Of a stretch of 64,000 nt of DNA, positions 41,306 through 50,521 are shown one piece after another. How positions within the stretch are numbered: the stretch's first letter is position 1; the number at the start of each line of letters is the position of its first letter. The stretch is from Nocardioides luti (GTDB lineage Bacteria > Actinomycetota > Actinomycetes > Propionibacteriales > Nocardioidaceae): NCBI RefSeq assembly GCF_014212315.1, contig NZ_JACKXE010000001.1:3100001-3164000 (forward strand). The letters run 5' to 3'. The notes below the pieces were generated by a model, which saw only the letters and a program-made list of their open reading frames with translations, was not told the DNA's origin and made no database searches. The position numbers and the translations under genes were made by a program.

Positions 41306-42586
41306 TCACTTCTTCTTCGGCCCCTTGCCGGGTCCCTTGCCGGGCCCCTTGTCCTTGGGCGGCTTCGGCTCCTTGCCGGGCGCGGGCGGCGTGACCGCGG
41401 GGGTCGACGACGTCGTCGGGGCCGGCTCCGAGGTGGTCCCGCTGGGGGAGGCGTCGGTCGAGGGCGTGCCCGACGGCGACGTCCGGGCCGGGGTCGGGGT
41501 GGTGTCCGAGCCCGGGTCCGTGCCGCCGTCCGAGCCGGTCGAGGACGCGATGCCGGCCACGACGATGAGCAGCAGGATCGCGGCGCCGACGGCGGCGACG
41601 GGGCGCAGGTGCGGCGGCATCCGGCGCGCCGCGGCCGCGAGGGCTGCGGGCTGGCGGGCGAGGGCGTCGCCGGCACGGTCGATGGCCGAGGCGCCGCCAG
41701 CCGCGGACGCGGTCGGCACGGGTGTGGGCTGCGAGAGCAGCATCGTCCGGGTGGCCTCGTCGGGCACCGCCGCGACGGGGGCGGCGCCGGGCTCGGGCGC
41801 GTCGCGCAGCCGGGTGGCGACCTCGGCGGCCGAGGGGCGGTCGGCAGCCTCGCGCGCGGTCATCGAGGTGAGCAGGTCGCGCAGGTCGCCGGGCAGGTCC
41901 GCGGGCACGTCCGGCGGACGGTGCAGCCGTGCGAGGGCGGCCTCCGTCGGCGTGCCGGGGTAGGCCCGGACCGCCGTCAGCGTCTCCAGCAGCACCAGCC
42001 CGAGGGAGTAGACGTCGGCCGCCGGCGTGAGGTCCTCGCCGAGCACCTGCTCGGGGGAGAGGTACGCCGCCGTGCCGATCGCATGGCCCGTCTGGGTGTG
42101 CCGGACGGTGTCCCCGATGAGTCGCGCGATGCCGAAGTCGGCGAGCTTGACCCGGTCCCCTTCCCCGACGAGGACGTTGCCGGGCTTGACGTCGCGGTGG
42201 ACCACCCCGCGCTCGTGGATGTAGGCGAGCGCGTCGGCGACCTGGGCGCCCAGGTCCCGGGTCCGGGCGGCGTCGAGCGGCTGCCGGTCGCAGAGGGCGC
42301 CGAGGGTCGGCCCCTCGACGAGCTCCATCACCAGGAACGGCCGCTCGTGCGTGATGCCGGCGTCCAGCACCATGACCAGGCCGGGGTTGTTGAGCCCGGC
42401 CAGGGTGCGTGCCTCGGCGGTGAACCGACGTCGGTCGGACTCGTCGCCGGTCGGGTCGCGCAGCACCTTGACCGCGACGCTGCGGCCCAGCAGCAGGTCC
42501 CGGGCGCGGTGCACGTCGGCCATGCCACCGCGCCCGAGGACGTCGCCGAGCTCGTAGCGGTCCGCCAGGACCTCGGGGTCGCTCAT
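41306..42586 (-). CDS. Membrane-anchored Ser/Thr protein kinase (PknB-like)
   Basis: A 426-residue protein. The kinase domain (about 8-265) has the glycine loop LGRGGMADV, Lys40, the catalytic loop HRDVKPGNV with Asp132 and DFG at 150-152. One membrane segment (AAILLLIVVAGIASS, about 320-335) is followed by a short external Ser/Thr/Pro-rich and Lys/Gly/Pro-rich tail without PASTA repeats. The ATG at 42586 is preferred because GACGAGG lies at the right distance. An upstream ATG at 42613 would add nine residues. Confidence 0.9.
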   Translation of the reverse strand: MSDPEVLADRYELGDVLGRGGMADVHRARDLLLGRSVAVKVLRDPTGDESDRRRFTAEARTLAGLNNPGLVMVLDAGITHERPFLVMELVEGPTLGALCDRQPLDAARTRDLGAQVADALAYIHERGVVHRDVKPGNVLVGEGDRVKLADFGIARLIGDTVRHTQTGHAIGTAAYLSPEQVLGEDLTPAADVYSLGLVLLETLTAVRAYPGTPTEAALARLHRPPDVPADLPGDLRDLLTSMTAREAADRPSAAEVATRLRDAPEPGAAPVAAVPDEATRTMLLSQPTPVPTASAAGGASAIDRAGDALARQPAALAAAARRMPPHLRPVAAVGAAILLLIVVAGIASSTGSDGGTDPGSDTTPTPARTSPSGTPSTDASPSGTTSEPAPTTSSTPAVTPPAPGKEPKPPKDKGPGKGPGKGPKKK

Positions 42587-42631
42587 CGATGCCTCGTCGT
42601 CACGAGGCGACATCTTCCCAGACGGTCCGGC

Positions 42632-43240
42632 TCACTGCTCCGCGAGCATCGCCTTCATCCCCTCGACCTCGGCGGCCTGGCCCTGCGCGATGGATCGTGC
42701 GAGGGCGACGGAGTCGGCGTACTCGCCGTCCGCGACCTCGGTCTCGGCCATGGTGATCGCGCCCTCGTGGTGCTGGATCATCATCTGCAGCCACAGCGTC
42801 TCGAAGTCCGCGTCGGGCGCGTCCTCGAGCTGCTGCATCTCGTCGGCGGTCATCATCCCGGGCATCGAGCCGCCCATGTCCATCTCCTCGCCGCTGTCGG
42901 CGTGGCTGTGGTCGCGGCCGGTCTCCGGGACGGGCTGGTCCCAGTCCTTCAGCCAGCCGGCCATCTGCTCGATCTCGGGGCCCTGGGCGTCGAGGATCCG
43001 GCCGGCGAGCTTCTCGAACGCCGGGTCGAGGTCGCGCTTGTAGGTCAGGTCGACCATCGAGAGCGCCTGGGCGTGGTGCGGGATCATGTCGGTCGCGAAG
43101 GCGACGTCGGCGTCGTTGAAGGGCTGCGACGCGGGGATGGTGCTGCCGGCGCTGGAGTCGGCGGAGTCGTCGCCGCCGCAGGCGGTCAGGGCGAGCGCGG
43201 CGACGGTCAGGAGCGCGGCGAGGCGCGGTGCGTGCTTCAT
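42632..43240 (-). CDS. DUF305 lipoprotein
   Basis: A 202-residue lipoprotein with lipobox LTAC and Cys21. The DUF305 domain is a ferritin-like helical bundle with paired HH motifs, MIPHHAQALSM and MMIQHHEGAITMA, and a Met/His-rich loop (about 115-140) that may bind copper or another metal. Proteins of this family are often linked to metal resistance. The gene follows a DUF6153-type gene on the same strand, a common pairing. Confidence 0.88.
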   Translation of the reverse strand: MKHAPRLAALLTVAALALTACGGDDSADSSAGSTIPASQPFNDADVAFATDMIPHHAQALSMVDLTYKRDLDPAFEKLAGRILDAQGPEIEQMAGWLKDWDQPVPETGRDHSHADSGEEMDMGGSMPGMMTADEMQQLEDAPDADFETLWLQMMIQHHEGAITMAETEVADGEYADSVALARSIAQGQAAEVEGMKAMLAEQ

Positions 43241-43303
43241 GGGGTGGTCCTGTCTGGTGTGTGGGGGCATGGCTGAGGGCGGTCGCTCGGGGCGACCGGC
43301 CGC

Positions 43304-43696
43304 TCAGCAGCGGTACACGGACAGGAGCGCGGGCGTCGGTGGGTCGGGGGCGCGGCTGCGCGGCGACGGTGCGCGCGCGGGGGCGAGCCGGGGGAGCGCC
43401 CAGGGAGTACGTCGGCCGGCCACCGCGACGACGTACGCCGCCAGCAGGCCGCCGAGCAGGATCGCCACGCACAGCGGCATCGCCATGCCGGCCATGCCGT
43501 CGTGCGACGCGGAGGCGGCCGCCTGGTGCGCGGTGGGGGCCGCCGCGTCGACGGCCCCGGAGGCCACGGAGGTCATGGCGGCCATCGGCGCCATCGCGTC
43601 GTGGGCGGCGTCGTGGTCGCCGAGCCCGTGCATCCCGAAGAGGCCGGCCACGACCAGGACGGGCGTGACCAGCGACCAGCGCAGGCGGGGCGTCAC
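43304..43696 (-). CDS. DUF6153-like small membrane protein
   Basis: A 130-residue protein with a first hydrophobic segment (about 8-24), a His/Met/Ala-rich external loop (GLGDHDAAHDAMAPMAAM and SHDGMAGMAM), a second membrane segment (about 74-92) and a basic Pro-rich tail. The pattern matches DUF6153 proteins that accompany DUF305. The His/Met-rich loop suggests a metal, probably copper. It is followed by the DUF305 lipoprotein gene after 63 bases. Confidence 0.7.
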   Translation of the reverse strand: MTPRLRWSLVTPVLVVAGLFGMHGLGDHDAAHDAMAPMAAMTSVASGAVDAAAPTAHQAAASASHDGMAGMAMPLCVAILLGGLLAAYVVAVAGRRTPWALPRLAPARAPSPRSRAPDPPTPALLSVYRC

Positions 43697-43717
43697 GCCC
43701 TCACGATACGGAGGCGG

Positions 43718-44578
43718 TCAACGCAGCCGGCGTACGTCGAAGGTGAGCGGCGGGGTCGCGATCGCGTCCTGGGCCGCGACCAGCTGGATCTCCCGGGTGC
43801 CGGCGGCGATCGTCGCCTCCAGCACCGCGAAGACCGACGACGTCGTCGCCGCGAGCGCCTCGGCCGGCGACCCGGTCGTGAGCAGGTGCGCGAGGTAGAG
43901 CGCCGCGGTCACGTCGCCGCACCCGTTCGGCGCGATCGGCAGCTGGGGGGTGGTGACGGCCCACGCGCCGTCGTCCGAGACGGCGACGACGTCCAGCGAC
44001 CCGTCCGGCACCTGGTCGTGGAGGACGCTCGTCACGAGGACGTCGCGGGGCCCGCGGGCCCGGACCGCGTCGACCGCGGCCAGGACCTCGTCGAGGGTGG
44101 TCGTCGTCGTGCCGGCGAGGAAGTCGAGCTCGAAGTGGTTGGGTGTGAGGACGTCGGCGGCCGGCAGCACGGTGTCGCGCATGAACTCCGGGATGCCCGG
44201 TCGCACGAACATGCCGCGGCCCACGTCGCCCATGACGGGGTCGCAGCAGTAGACCGCGTCCGGGTTCAGCGACTTCACCCGCGCGACGGCGTCGAGGATC
44301 ACCGCGCCCACCGCCGGGTCGCCCTGGTAGCCGGACAGCACGGCGTCCGCCTCGCCCAGGACGCCGCGGTCGCCGATGCCGGCGATCACCTCGGCGACGT
44401 CGGCGGCCGGCAGCAGCGGGCCGCGCCACGCGCCGTACCCCGTGTGGTTGGAGAAGTGCACGGTCAGCACCGGCCAGACCTCGTGGCCGAGGCGCTGCAG
44501 CGGGAAGACGGCGGCGGAGTTGCCGACGTGGCCGTAGGCGACCGAGGACTGCACGGACAGGATCTTCACGGGTCCCAT
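43718..44578 (-). CDS. pdxY: Pyridoxal/pyridoxine kinase
   Basis: A 286-residue ribokinase-superfamily enzyme that begins, after MGPV, with KILSVQSSVAYGHVGNSA, the PdxY/PdxK signature. It contains GYQGD, CDPVMGD, LTPNHFELDFL and NGCGDVTAALYL (anion hole and catalytic Asp). It phosphorylates B6 vitamers to PLP precursors. The ATG at 44578 is preferred over 44581 because GGGAGG then lies at a normal distance. Its promoter region is shared with the divergent GMC gene and contains a KstR-like site. Confidence 0.9.
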   Translation of the reverse strand: MGPVKILSVQSSVAYGHVGNSAAVFPLQRLGHEVWPVLTVHFSNHTGYGAWRGPLLPAADVAEVIAGIGDRGVLGEADAVLSGYQGDPAVGAVILDAVARVKSLNPDAVYCCDPVMGDVGRGMFVRPGIPEFMRDTVLPAADVLTPNHFELDFLAGTTTTTLDEVLAAVDAVRARGPRDVLVTSVLHDQVPDGSLDVVAVSDDGAWAVTTPQLPIAPNGCGDVTAALYLAHLLTTGSPAEALAATTSSVFAVLEATIAAGTREIQLVAAQDAIATPPLTFDVRRLR

Positions 44579-44627
44579 CATCGCCCTCCCGGCGGTCCGG
44601 TCGGGCGCCGGTCGTCCCTGTACGCAC

Positions 44628-44647
44628 AAACTAGAACGCGTTACAGT
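44628..44647. promoter_or_regulatory. KstR-like operator overlapping divergent -10 elements
   Basis: TAGAACGCGTTACA (44632-44645) matches TNNAACNNGTTNNA exactly. It overlaps TACAGT (44642-44647), a possible -10 for the GMC gene, and TAGTTT on the minus strand (44633 down to 44628), a possible -10 for pdxY. A repressor bound here could block both promoters. Confidence 0.6.
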
Positions 44648-44715
44648 TATCCGGCGTGTGGTGGGCGCCACACCGGCTGAGACAGCACCGGACCGAGCAC
44701 AGCGAGGGTGGACAG

Positions 44716-46341
44716 ATGGCCAAGACGGGTCCGTACAGGAACGAGGCCGACTACGTCGTCGTCGGCTCGGGCAGCTCCGGGGCCGCGATCGCCGGTCGTC
44801 TGGCCCAGTCCGGGGCGAGCGTGATCGTCCTCGAGGCCGGCAAGAGCGACGACCAGTTCCTGGTGAAGAAGCCCGGGATGATCGGCCCGATGCACGCGGT
44901 GCCGCAGATCAAGGCCAAGGTCGACTGGGGCTTCTACTCCACGCCGCAGAAGCACCTGCTGGACCGGAAGATGCCGGTCCCGCGGGGCAAGGTGGTCGGC
45001 GGCTCGAGCTCGATCAACGGCATGGTCTACGTCCGCGGCAACCGGGCGAACTACGACTCCTGGGCGGCCGAGGGCAACACCGGCTGGGACGCGGACAGCG
45101 TCAACGGGGCGTACCAGCGCATGGAGGACTTCGAGGACGGCGCCAACGAGTACCGCGGCGCCGGCGGCCCGATCCGGATCACCCGCAACAAGACCCCGCA
45201 GGAGGGCACCCTCCACTTCATCCAGGCCACCGCGGACACGCTCGGCGTCAAGGTCCTCGACGACTACAACGGCGCCTCGCAGGAGGGCGTCAGCCGCATG
45301 CAGCAGAACGCCGCCGACGGGCTGCGCTACAGCGCGTCGCGCGGCTACCTCCACCACCTCGACGTCCCGACGCTGCAGCTGCAGTCGGAGGTGATGGTCA
45401 CCCGGATCGTGATCGAGAACGGCCGCGCCACCGGGGTCGTCGTCACGGACAAGAAGGGCGGCACCCGCACCATCCGCGCGGGCAAGGAGGTCATCCTCTC
45501 GGCCGGCTTCGTCGGCTCGCCCCAGCTGCTGATGCTCTCCGGGATCGGTCACGCCCAGCACCTGCGCGACCACGGCATCACGCCGGTCGCGGACCTGCCG
45601 GTCGGCGACAACCTGCACGACCACATGTTCCACGCGCTGACCTTCCACGCGACCTCGTCGACGATGAAGGGCAACGCCTCGTTCTTCGCCAAGGGGCTGC
45701 TCAAGGAGATCACCCGCGGCGGCACGTTCCTGGCCAACTCGGTCTTCGAGTCCGTCGCGTTCCTGCGCACCTCGCAGGCCACGGACGTGCCCGACCTGCA
45801 GCTGCACCTGCTGCCGTGGTCGTACGTCTCCCCGAACCAGGACGCCCCGATCCGTCACGACGTGGACCCGCGTACGTCGATCACGCTGCTGTCGACGCTG
45901 ATCTACCCCAAGAGCCGCGGCACGCTGCGGCTGGCGTCGCGCGACCCGCTGGCGACCCCGCTGATCGACTTTCAGTACCTCGCCGACCCGGCCGACCTCG
46001 AGGTGCTCGCCGAGGGCTCCGAGATGGTCCGCGAGATCATGGGCGGCGCCGCCATGGGCGGCCACGTCAAGGAGGAGATCCACCCCGGGAGCAAGCTCAA
46101 GGGCTCCGAGCTGCGCGACGCGATCCTCAACCGCGCGACGTCGGTCTACCACGGCGTCGGGACCTGCCGGATGGGTGTCGACGAGCTCGCCGTCGTCGGG
46201 CCGGACCTCAAGGTCCGCGGCATCGACGGGCTCCGGGTCTGCGACGCCTCGATCATGCCGTCGATCACCGGCGGCAACACCAACGCGCCCGCGATCATGA
46301 TCGGCGAGCGCGGCGCCGACCTCGTCCTCGGAAGGGCCTGA
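44716..46341 (+). CDS. GMC-family FAD-dependent alcohol oxidoreductase
   Basis: A 541-residue protein. The FAD loop GSGSSG (17-22) lies in VVVGSGSSGAAIAGRLA, the GMC signature GKVVGGSSSINGMVY follows near 90-105, and the C-terminal active-site histidine is in YHGVGTCRMG with NTNAPAIMIGERGAD near the end. It oxidises a primary alcohol to an aldehyde; choline-dehydrogenase-like enzymes and oxidases of terpenoid alcohols share this form. An aldehyde dehydrogenase gene starts four bases after its stop codon, so the pair likely converts an alcohol to an acid. Confidence 0.88.
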   Translation: MAKTGPYRNEADYVVVGSGSSGAAIAGRLAQSGASVIVLEAGKSDDQFLVKKPGMIGPMHAVPQIKAKVDWGFYSTPQKHLLDRKMPVPRGKVVGGSSSINGMVYVRGNRANYDSWAAEGNTGWDADSVNGAYQRMEDFEDGANEYRGAGGPIRITRNKTPQEGTLHFIQATADTLGVKVLDDYNGASQEGVSRMQQNAADGLRYSASRGYLHHLDVPTLQLQSEVMVTRIVIENGRATGVVVTDKKGGTRTIRAGKEVILSAGFVGSPQLLMLSGIGHAQHLRDHGITPVADLPVGDNLHDHMFHALTFHATSSTMKGNASFFAKGLLKEITRGGTFLANSVFESVAFLRTSQATDVPDLQLHLLPWSYVSPNQDAPIRHDVDPRTSITLLSTLIYPKSRGTLRLASRDPLATPLIDFQYLADPADLEVLAEGSEMVREIMGGAAMGGHVKEEIHPGSKLKGSELRDAILNRATSVYHGVGTCRMGVDELAVVGPDLKVRGIDGLRVCDASIMPSITGGNTNAPAIMIGERGADLVLGRA

Positions 46342-46345
46342 CTCC

Positions 46346-47917
46346 ATGGCACAGCCCACGACCCTGCAGCGCCCCGCGTCGATCACCGACGCCTTCCTCC
46401 AGCAGCTCGTCGCCCGGGTGCCGTCCACCAGCGGCGGGACCTGGAAGCTCACCGAGGTCTACTCCGGTGAGGTCCTCGTCGAGCTGCCTCAGTCCACGCT
46501 GGCGGACATCGAGCAGGCCTTCGCCACCGCGCGCGCGGCGCAGCGGGAGTGGGCGGCCCGGCCGCTGTCGGAGCGGCTCGCCGTCTTCAAGCGTGCGCAC
46601 TCGCTCTTCCTCGACAACGCCCAGACGACCACCGACCTGATCCAGGTCGAGAGCGGCAAGAACCGCCGGATGGCGATCGAGGAGACCTGCGACCCGCCGA
46701 TGGTGATGAGCCACTACCTCAAGCGCGCGGCCAAGCTGCTCGCCCCGGTGAAGCGCGGCGGGCCGGTGCCGTTCGTCTCGACCTCGACCGAGATCCGCCA
46801 GCCCAAGGGCGTCGTGGGGATCATCGCGCCCTGGAACTTCCCCTTCGCGACCGGCATCTCGGACTCCATCTCCGCGCTCATGGCCGGCAACGCGATCGTG
46901 CTCAAGCCGGACAACAAGACGGCGCTCTCGCCGCTCTACGGCATCCAGATGCTCGAGGAGGCCGGGCTGCCGAAGGGGCTCTTCCAGGTGGTCTGCGGCG
47001 AGGGTCCGGACATCGGCCCGACGCTGATCGACAACGCCAACTACGTGATGTTCACCGGCTCCACGGCCACCGGGCGGGTGATCGGCGAGCGTGCCGGGCG
47101 CAACCTGATCGGCTGCTGCCTCGAGCTCGGCGGCAAGAACCCGATGATCGTGCTCGAGGACGCGGACCTCGAGGAGGTCGTCCAGGGCGCGCTGTTCGGG
47201 GCCTTCGGCAACACCGGCCAGATCTGCATGCACATCGAGCGGATGTACCTCCCGCGCTCGCGCTACGAGGAGTTCAGGGCGAAGTTCGTCGCCGCCACCG
47301 AGGCGCTGACCCTCGGGGCGTCGTACGACTTCGGTCCCGACGTCGGCTCGCTCGTCTCCGTCGAGCAGCGCGACCGGGTGCAGTCCCATGTCGAGGACGC
47401 CGTCGCCAAGGGGGCAAACGTGGTGACGGGCGGCAAGCCGCGCCCCGACCTCGGGCCGGCGTTCTTCGAGCCGACGATCCTCGAGGGCGTCACGCCGGAC
47501 ATGCTCGCCGGCTCCGTCGAGACCTTCGGGCCGGTGGTGGCGCTGTACGCCTACGACACCGTCGACGAGGCCGTCGCGCTCGCGAACGACACCGACTACG
47601 GCCTGAACGCCTCGGTCTGGGGCGGTGACCTCGCGAACGCCTGCCAGGTGGGCCGGCGCATCGAGTCCGGCAACGTGAACGTCAACGACATCCTGGCGAC
47701 CGCGTTCGCGTCGAAGGGCACCCCGTCCGGTGGCGTCAAGCAGTCCGGCGTCGGCGCCCGCCACGGCGACCAGGGCCTGCTGAAGTACACCGACGTGCAG
47801 AACCTCGCCGTCCTCAAGAAGCAGGTGATGGGCGCGCGGCCCGGCCAGGACTACGACGCCTACGTCAAGGGGATGCTGGGCGGCCTGCGGATGATGCGCA
47901 AGACCCGCATCCGCTGA
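46346..47917 (+). CDS. NAD(P)-dependent aldehyde dehydrogenase, succinate-semialdehyde dehydrogenase-like
   Basis: A 523-residue aldehyde dehydrogenase. The cofactor region contains IAPWNFPF (160-167) and FTGSTATGR (236-244). The general base Glu260 is in LELGGKNP and the catalytic Cys294 in GNTGQICMHIER. Overall it resembles the succinate-semialdehyde dehydrogenase group. In this operon it probably oxidises the aldehyde made by the GMC enzyme, whatever that is. Confidence 0.9.
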   Translation: MAQPTTLQRPASITDAFLQQLVARVPSTSGGTWKLTEVYSGEVLVELPQSTLADIEQAFATARAAQREWAARPLSERLAVFKRAHSLFLDNAQTTTDLIQVESGKNRRMAIEETCDPPMVMSHYLKRAAKLLAPVKRGGPVPFVSTSTEIRQPKGVVGIIAPWNFPFATGISDSISALMAGNAIVLKPDNKTALSPLYGIQMLEEAGLPKGLFQVVCGEGPDIGPTLIDNANYVMFTGSTATGRVIGERAGRNLIGCCLELGGKNPMIVLEDADLEEVVQGALFGAFGNTGQICMHIERMYLPRSRYEEFRAKFVAATEALTLGASYDFGPDVGSLVSVEQRDRVQSHVEDAVAKGANVVTGGKPRPDLGPAFFEPTILEGVTPDMLAGSVETFGPVVALYAYDTVDEAVALANDTDYGLNASVWGGDLANACQVGRRIESGNVNVNDILATAFASKGTPSGGVKQSGVGARHGDQGLLKYTDVQNLAVLKKQVMGARPGQDYDAYVKGMLGGLRMMRKTRIR

Positions 47918-47981
47918 CCGCGTGCGTCGGGTCGACGGGCGCCGGGGCGGCGTGCGCCGGGGTGGCGTCGGCGGGCCACCG

Positions 47982-47987
47982 TAGGGT
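47982..47987 (+). promoter_or_regulatory. Candidate -10 element, leaderless aldo/keto reductase gene
   Basis: TAGGGT lies six bases before the ATG. Confidence 0.5.
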
Positions 47988-47993
47988 CGACGC

Positions 47994-48953
47994 ATGAGCG
48001 ACATGGACTATCGCCCCCTGGGTGACTCGGGCCTGATGGTGAGCGCGGTCGGCATCGGCTGCAACGCGTTCAGCCGGCGCGTCGACCTCGACGGCGTACG
48101 CGACATCCTCAGCGCCGCGCGCGACGTCGGCGTCACGCTGCTCGACACCGCGGACGTGTACGGCGACCCCGCCGGCGGCAGCGAGTCGCTGCTCGGCGAG
48201 GCGCTGCAGGGTCAGCGCGACGAGTTCGTCGTCGCGACGAAGTTCGGCATGGACATGCGCGGTGCCAACGGCGCGGACCACGGCGTGCGCGGCTCGCGAC
48301 GCTACGTGCGCCGGGCCGTCGAGGCCTCGCTGACCCGGCTCGGCACCGACCACATCGACCTCTACCAGCTGCACGTGCCGGACGAGGTGACGCCGATCGA
48401 GGAGACCCTCTCGGTGCTGACCGACCTGGTCCGCGAGGGCAAGATCCGCTACCTCGGCTGCTCGAACTTCGACGGCTGGCAGGTCGCCGACGCCGACTGG
48501 ACGTCGCGGACGTCCGGGCTCGAGCGTTTCGTGTCCGTGCAGAACCGCTACTCGCTGCTCGACCGTGCGATCGAGGACGAGGTGGTCCCCGCGTGCGAGC
48601 AGTACGGCCTCGGCATCCTGCCGTTCTTCCCGCTCGAGTACGGCCTGCTCACCGGCAAGTACCGCCGCGGTCAGGGCGCTCCCGACGGCTCGCGGGCCGC
48701 CTTGGACCCGAGCCGTGCGCAGTGGCTGGAGCAGGCCGACTGGGACCGGATCGAGGCGGTCGAGGCGTACGCCGCGGCGCGCGACCTGTCCGTGCTGGAC
48801 GTCGCGATCGCGGGGCTGGCCGCCCAGCCCGCCGTGTCGTCGGTGATCTCGGGGGCGACGTCCGGCGACCAGGTGCGTGCGAATGCCGCCGCCCTGCGCT
48901 GGGACCCCACCGAGGCCGACCTGGTCGAGCTGGACGAGCTCACCGCGTCGTAG
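47994..48953 (+). CDS. Aldo/keto reductase
   Basis: A 319-residue member of the aldo/keto reductase family. The start is RPLGDSGLMVSAVGIGCNAF, the catalytic tetrad region has DTADVYGD (Asp, Tyr) and VVATKFG (Lys), and IDLYQLHVPD supplies the His. NADPH-binding features lie near the C-terminus (VSSVISGATSGDQV). Substrate unknown. It has its own probable promoter and converges on the dioxygenase gene. Confidence 0.88.
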   Translation: MSDMDYRPLGDSGLMVSAVGIGCNAFSRRVDLDGVRDILSAARDVGVTLLDTADVYGDPAGGSESLLGEALQGQRDEFVVATKFGMDMRGANGADHGVRGSRRYVRRAVEASLTRLGTDHIDLYQLHVPDEVTPIEETLSVLTDLVREGKIRYLGCSNFDGWQVADADWTSRTSGLERFVSVQNRYSLLDRAIEDEVVPACEQYGLGILPFFPLEYGLLTGKYRRGQGAPDGSRAALDPSRAQWLEQADWDRIEAVEAYAAARDLSVLDVAIAGLAAQPAVSSVISGATSGDQVRANAAALRWDPTEADLVELDELTAS

Positions 48954-48991
48954 CCGCCCGTCGGTTGGTCGGCTGGTCGGGGTGGGCGGCT
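48952..48991. terminator. Hairpin joining two convergent stop codons
   Basis: AGCCGCCC (48952-48959) pairs with GGGCGGCT (48984-48991) across 24 bases. The arms overlap the stop codons of the genes on both sides, which suits a bidirectional terminator. Confidence 0.5.
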
Positions 48992-49764
48992 CAGGCGACC
49001 TGCAGCGACCGCTTCGAGAGTCCGAGCCAGAAGCCGTCGATGACCTGGAGGCCGGGCTCGTCGGGCGTGGTGGCGGCGCCCAGCGTGACGAAGAGCGGCG
49101 TGTAGTGCTCGACGGTGGGGTGGGCGTAGGGCATGCCCGGGGCCTTGGTGGCGTACGCCGCGAGCTCGTCGACGTCGCCGCGCGCCATCGCCTCGCCGGC
49201 CCAGGCGTCGAAGTCCTTCGACCAGCCGGGGGCCGGTGCGTCGAGGCGGTAGTCGGTGAGGAACGGCAGCCCGTGGGTGAGGAAGCCGGAGCCGATGATG
49301 AGCACGCCCTCGTCGCGCAGCGGGCGGAGCCGCTCGCCCAGCTTCATCAGCCGGACGGGGTCGGAGGTCGGGAGCGACATCTGCAGGACCGGGATGTCGG
49401 CGTCGGGGTACATGATCCGCAGCGGCACCCAGGCGCCGTGGTCGAGCCCGCGGCTGGCGTGCTGGTGGACCGGCTCGGTGCTCGGCATCATCGCGGCGAT
49501 GCGCGTGGCCAGCGCGGTCGCGTCGGGCGTCTCGTAGGTCATCCGGTAGTACTTCTGGTCGAAGCCGCCGAAGTCGTAGACCAGGGGCGCGCCGCTGGCG
49601 CTGAGGCTGACGGGTGCCGACTCCCAGTGCGCGCTGACGATGAGGATGGCCGTCGGGCGGGGGAGGTCGCCGGCCCAGGCGGCGAGCTGGCCGGACCAGG
49701 TGGGGTCGTCGAGGAGCGGCGGGGCTCCGTGGCCGATGTACAGGGCAGGCATGCGTGCGTTCAC
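48991..49764 (-). CDS. DODA-type extradiol dioxygenase family protein (YgiD-like)
   Basis: A 257-residue member of the class III extradiol dioxygenase (LigB-like) family. Metal-ligand histidines are visible in LYIGHGAPP (near 12), SAHWES, LDHGAWVPL and EHYTPLF. Members open aromatic rings such as DOPA, but the bacterial YgiD group has an uncertain substrate. The GTG at 49764 is preferred because TTGGAG precedes it; an ATG at 49752 is the alternative. It follows ung by 28 bases on the same strand. The gap and the end of ung are AT-rich, with a TTTGATATTCAA near-dyad at 49779-49790. Confidence 0.82.
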   Translation of the reverse strand: MNARMPALYIGHGAPPLLDDPTWSGQLAAWAGDLPRPTAILIVSAHWESAPVSLSASGAPLVYDFGGFDQKYYRMTYETPDATALATRIAAMMPSTEPVHQHASRGLDHGAWVPLRIMYPDADIPVLQMSLPTSDPVRLMKLGERLRPLRDEGVLIIGSGFLTHGLPFLTDYRLDAPAPGWSKDFDAWAGEAMARGDVDELAAYATKAPGMPYAHPTVEHYTPLFVTLGAATTPDEPGLQVIDGFWLGLSKRSLQVA

Positions 49765-49792
49765 AACGACTCCAATGGTTTGATATTCAACT

Positions 49793-50485
49793 TTATTCCA
49801 TCGGGAGCGACCAGTCCACTTCCGCACCGCCCTGCCGGACCAGCAGGGCGTTGACCGCGCTGAACGGCCGCGAGCCGAAGAAGCCGCGGTGCGCCGAGAG
49901 CGGCGACGGGTGCGGGGACTCGACGGCCGGGACGGGATCCAGCATCGGCTTCAGCTTGCGGGCGTCCGCGCCCCACAGGATGGCCGCGCACGGCCCACCC
50001 CGGGCGGCCAGCGCCGCGATGGCCCGCTCGGTGACCGGCTCCCAGCCGCGCCCGCGGTGGCTGTTCGAGTCGCCGGGCCGGACAGTCAGGGTCCGGTTCA
50101 GGAGCATCACCCCGCGGTCCGCCCAGGCGGTCAGGTCGCCGTGCCGCGGCGGCACGACACCGAGGTCGTCGCGCAGCTCGGAGTAGATGTTGACCAGGCT
50201 GGGCGGCAGCGGCCACACGTCCCGGCGTACGGCGAAGCTCAGCCCGATCGGGTGCTGCGGGTTGGGGTAGGGATCCTGCCCCACGATGAGCACGCGGACG
50301 TCCGCCAGCGGCCGCTGGAACGCCCGGAAGACCGACTCGCCGCTCGGCTGGTAGGGCCGCCCGGCGGCCAGCTCGTCGCGCAGGAACTGCCCCATCGTCG
50401 CGATCCGGTCCTCGACCGGCGCCAGCGCCTCGGCCCAGTCGGGGGCCATCAGCCGGCGGTCGACGAGGGTGGCGAGGGTGCTCAT
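49793..50485 (-). CDS. ung: Uracil-DNA glycosylase
   Basis: A 230-residue family 1 uracil-DNA glycosylase with GQDPYP (69-74, catalytic Asp71), [14 protein letters not shown] and the DNA-intercalation loop [13 protein letters not shown] with His192. It removes uracil from DNA. The ATG at 50485 lies six bases after TAGCGT, so the transcript is probably leaderless. Confidence 0.96.
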   Translation of the reverse strand: MSTLATLVDRRLMAPDWAEALAPVEDRIATMGQFLRDELAAGRPYQPSGESVFRAFQRPLADVRVLIVGQDPYPNPQHPIGLSFAVRRDVWPLPPSLVNIYSELRDDLGVVPPRHGDLTAWADRGVMLLNRTLTVRPGDSNSHRGRGWEPVTERAIAALAARGGPCAAILWGADARKLKPMLDPVPAVESPHPSPLSAHRGFFGSRPFSAVNALLVRQGGAEVDWSLPME

Positions 50486-50491
50486 GACGTC

Positions 50492-50497
50492 ACGCTA
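50492..50497 (-). promoter_or_regulatory. Candidate -10 element, leaderless ung
   Basis: TAGCGT on the minus strand, six bases before the ATG of ung. Confidence 0.5.
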
Positions 50498-50521
50498 GCC
50501 GGGCCGTCCGTCGCGCTCACC

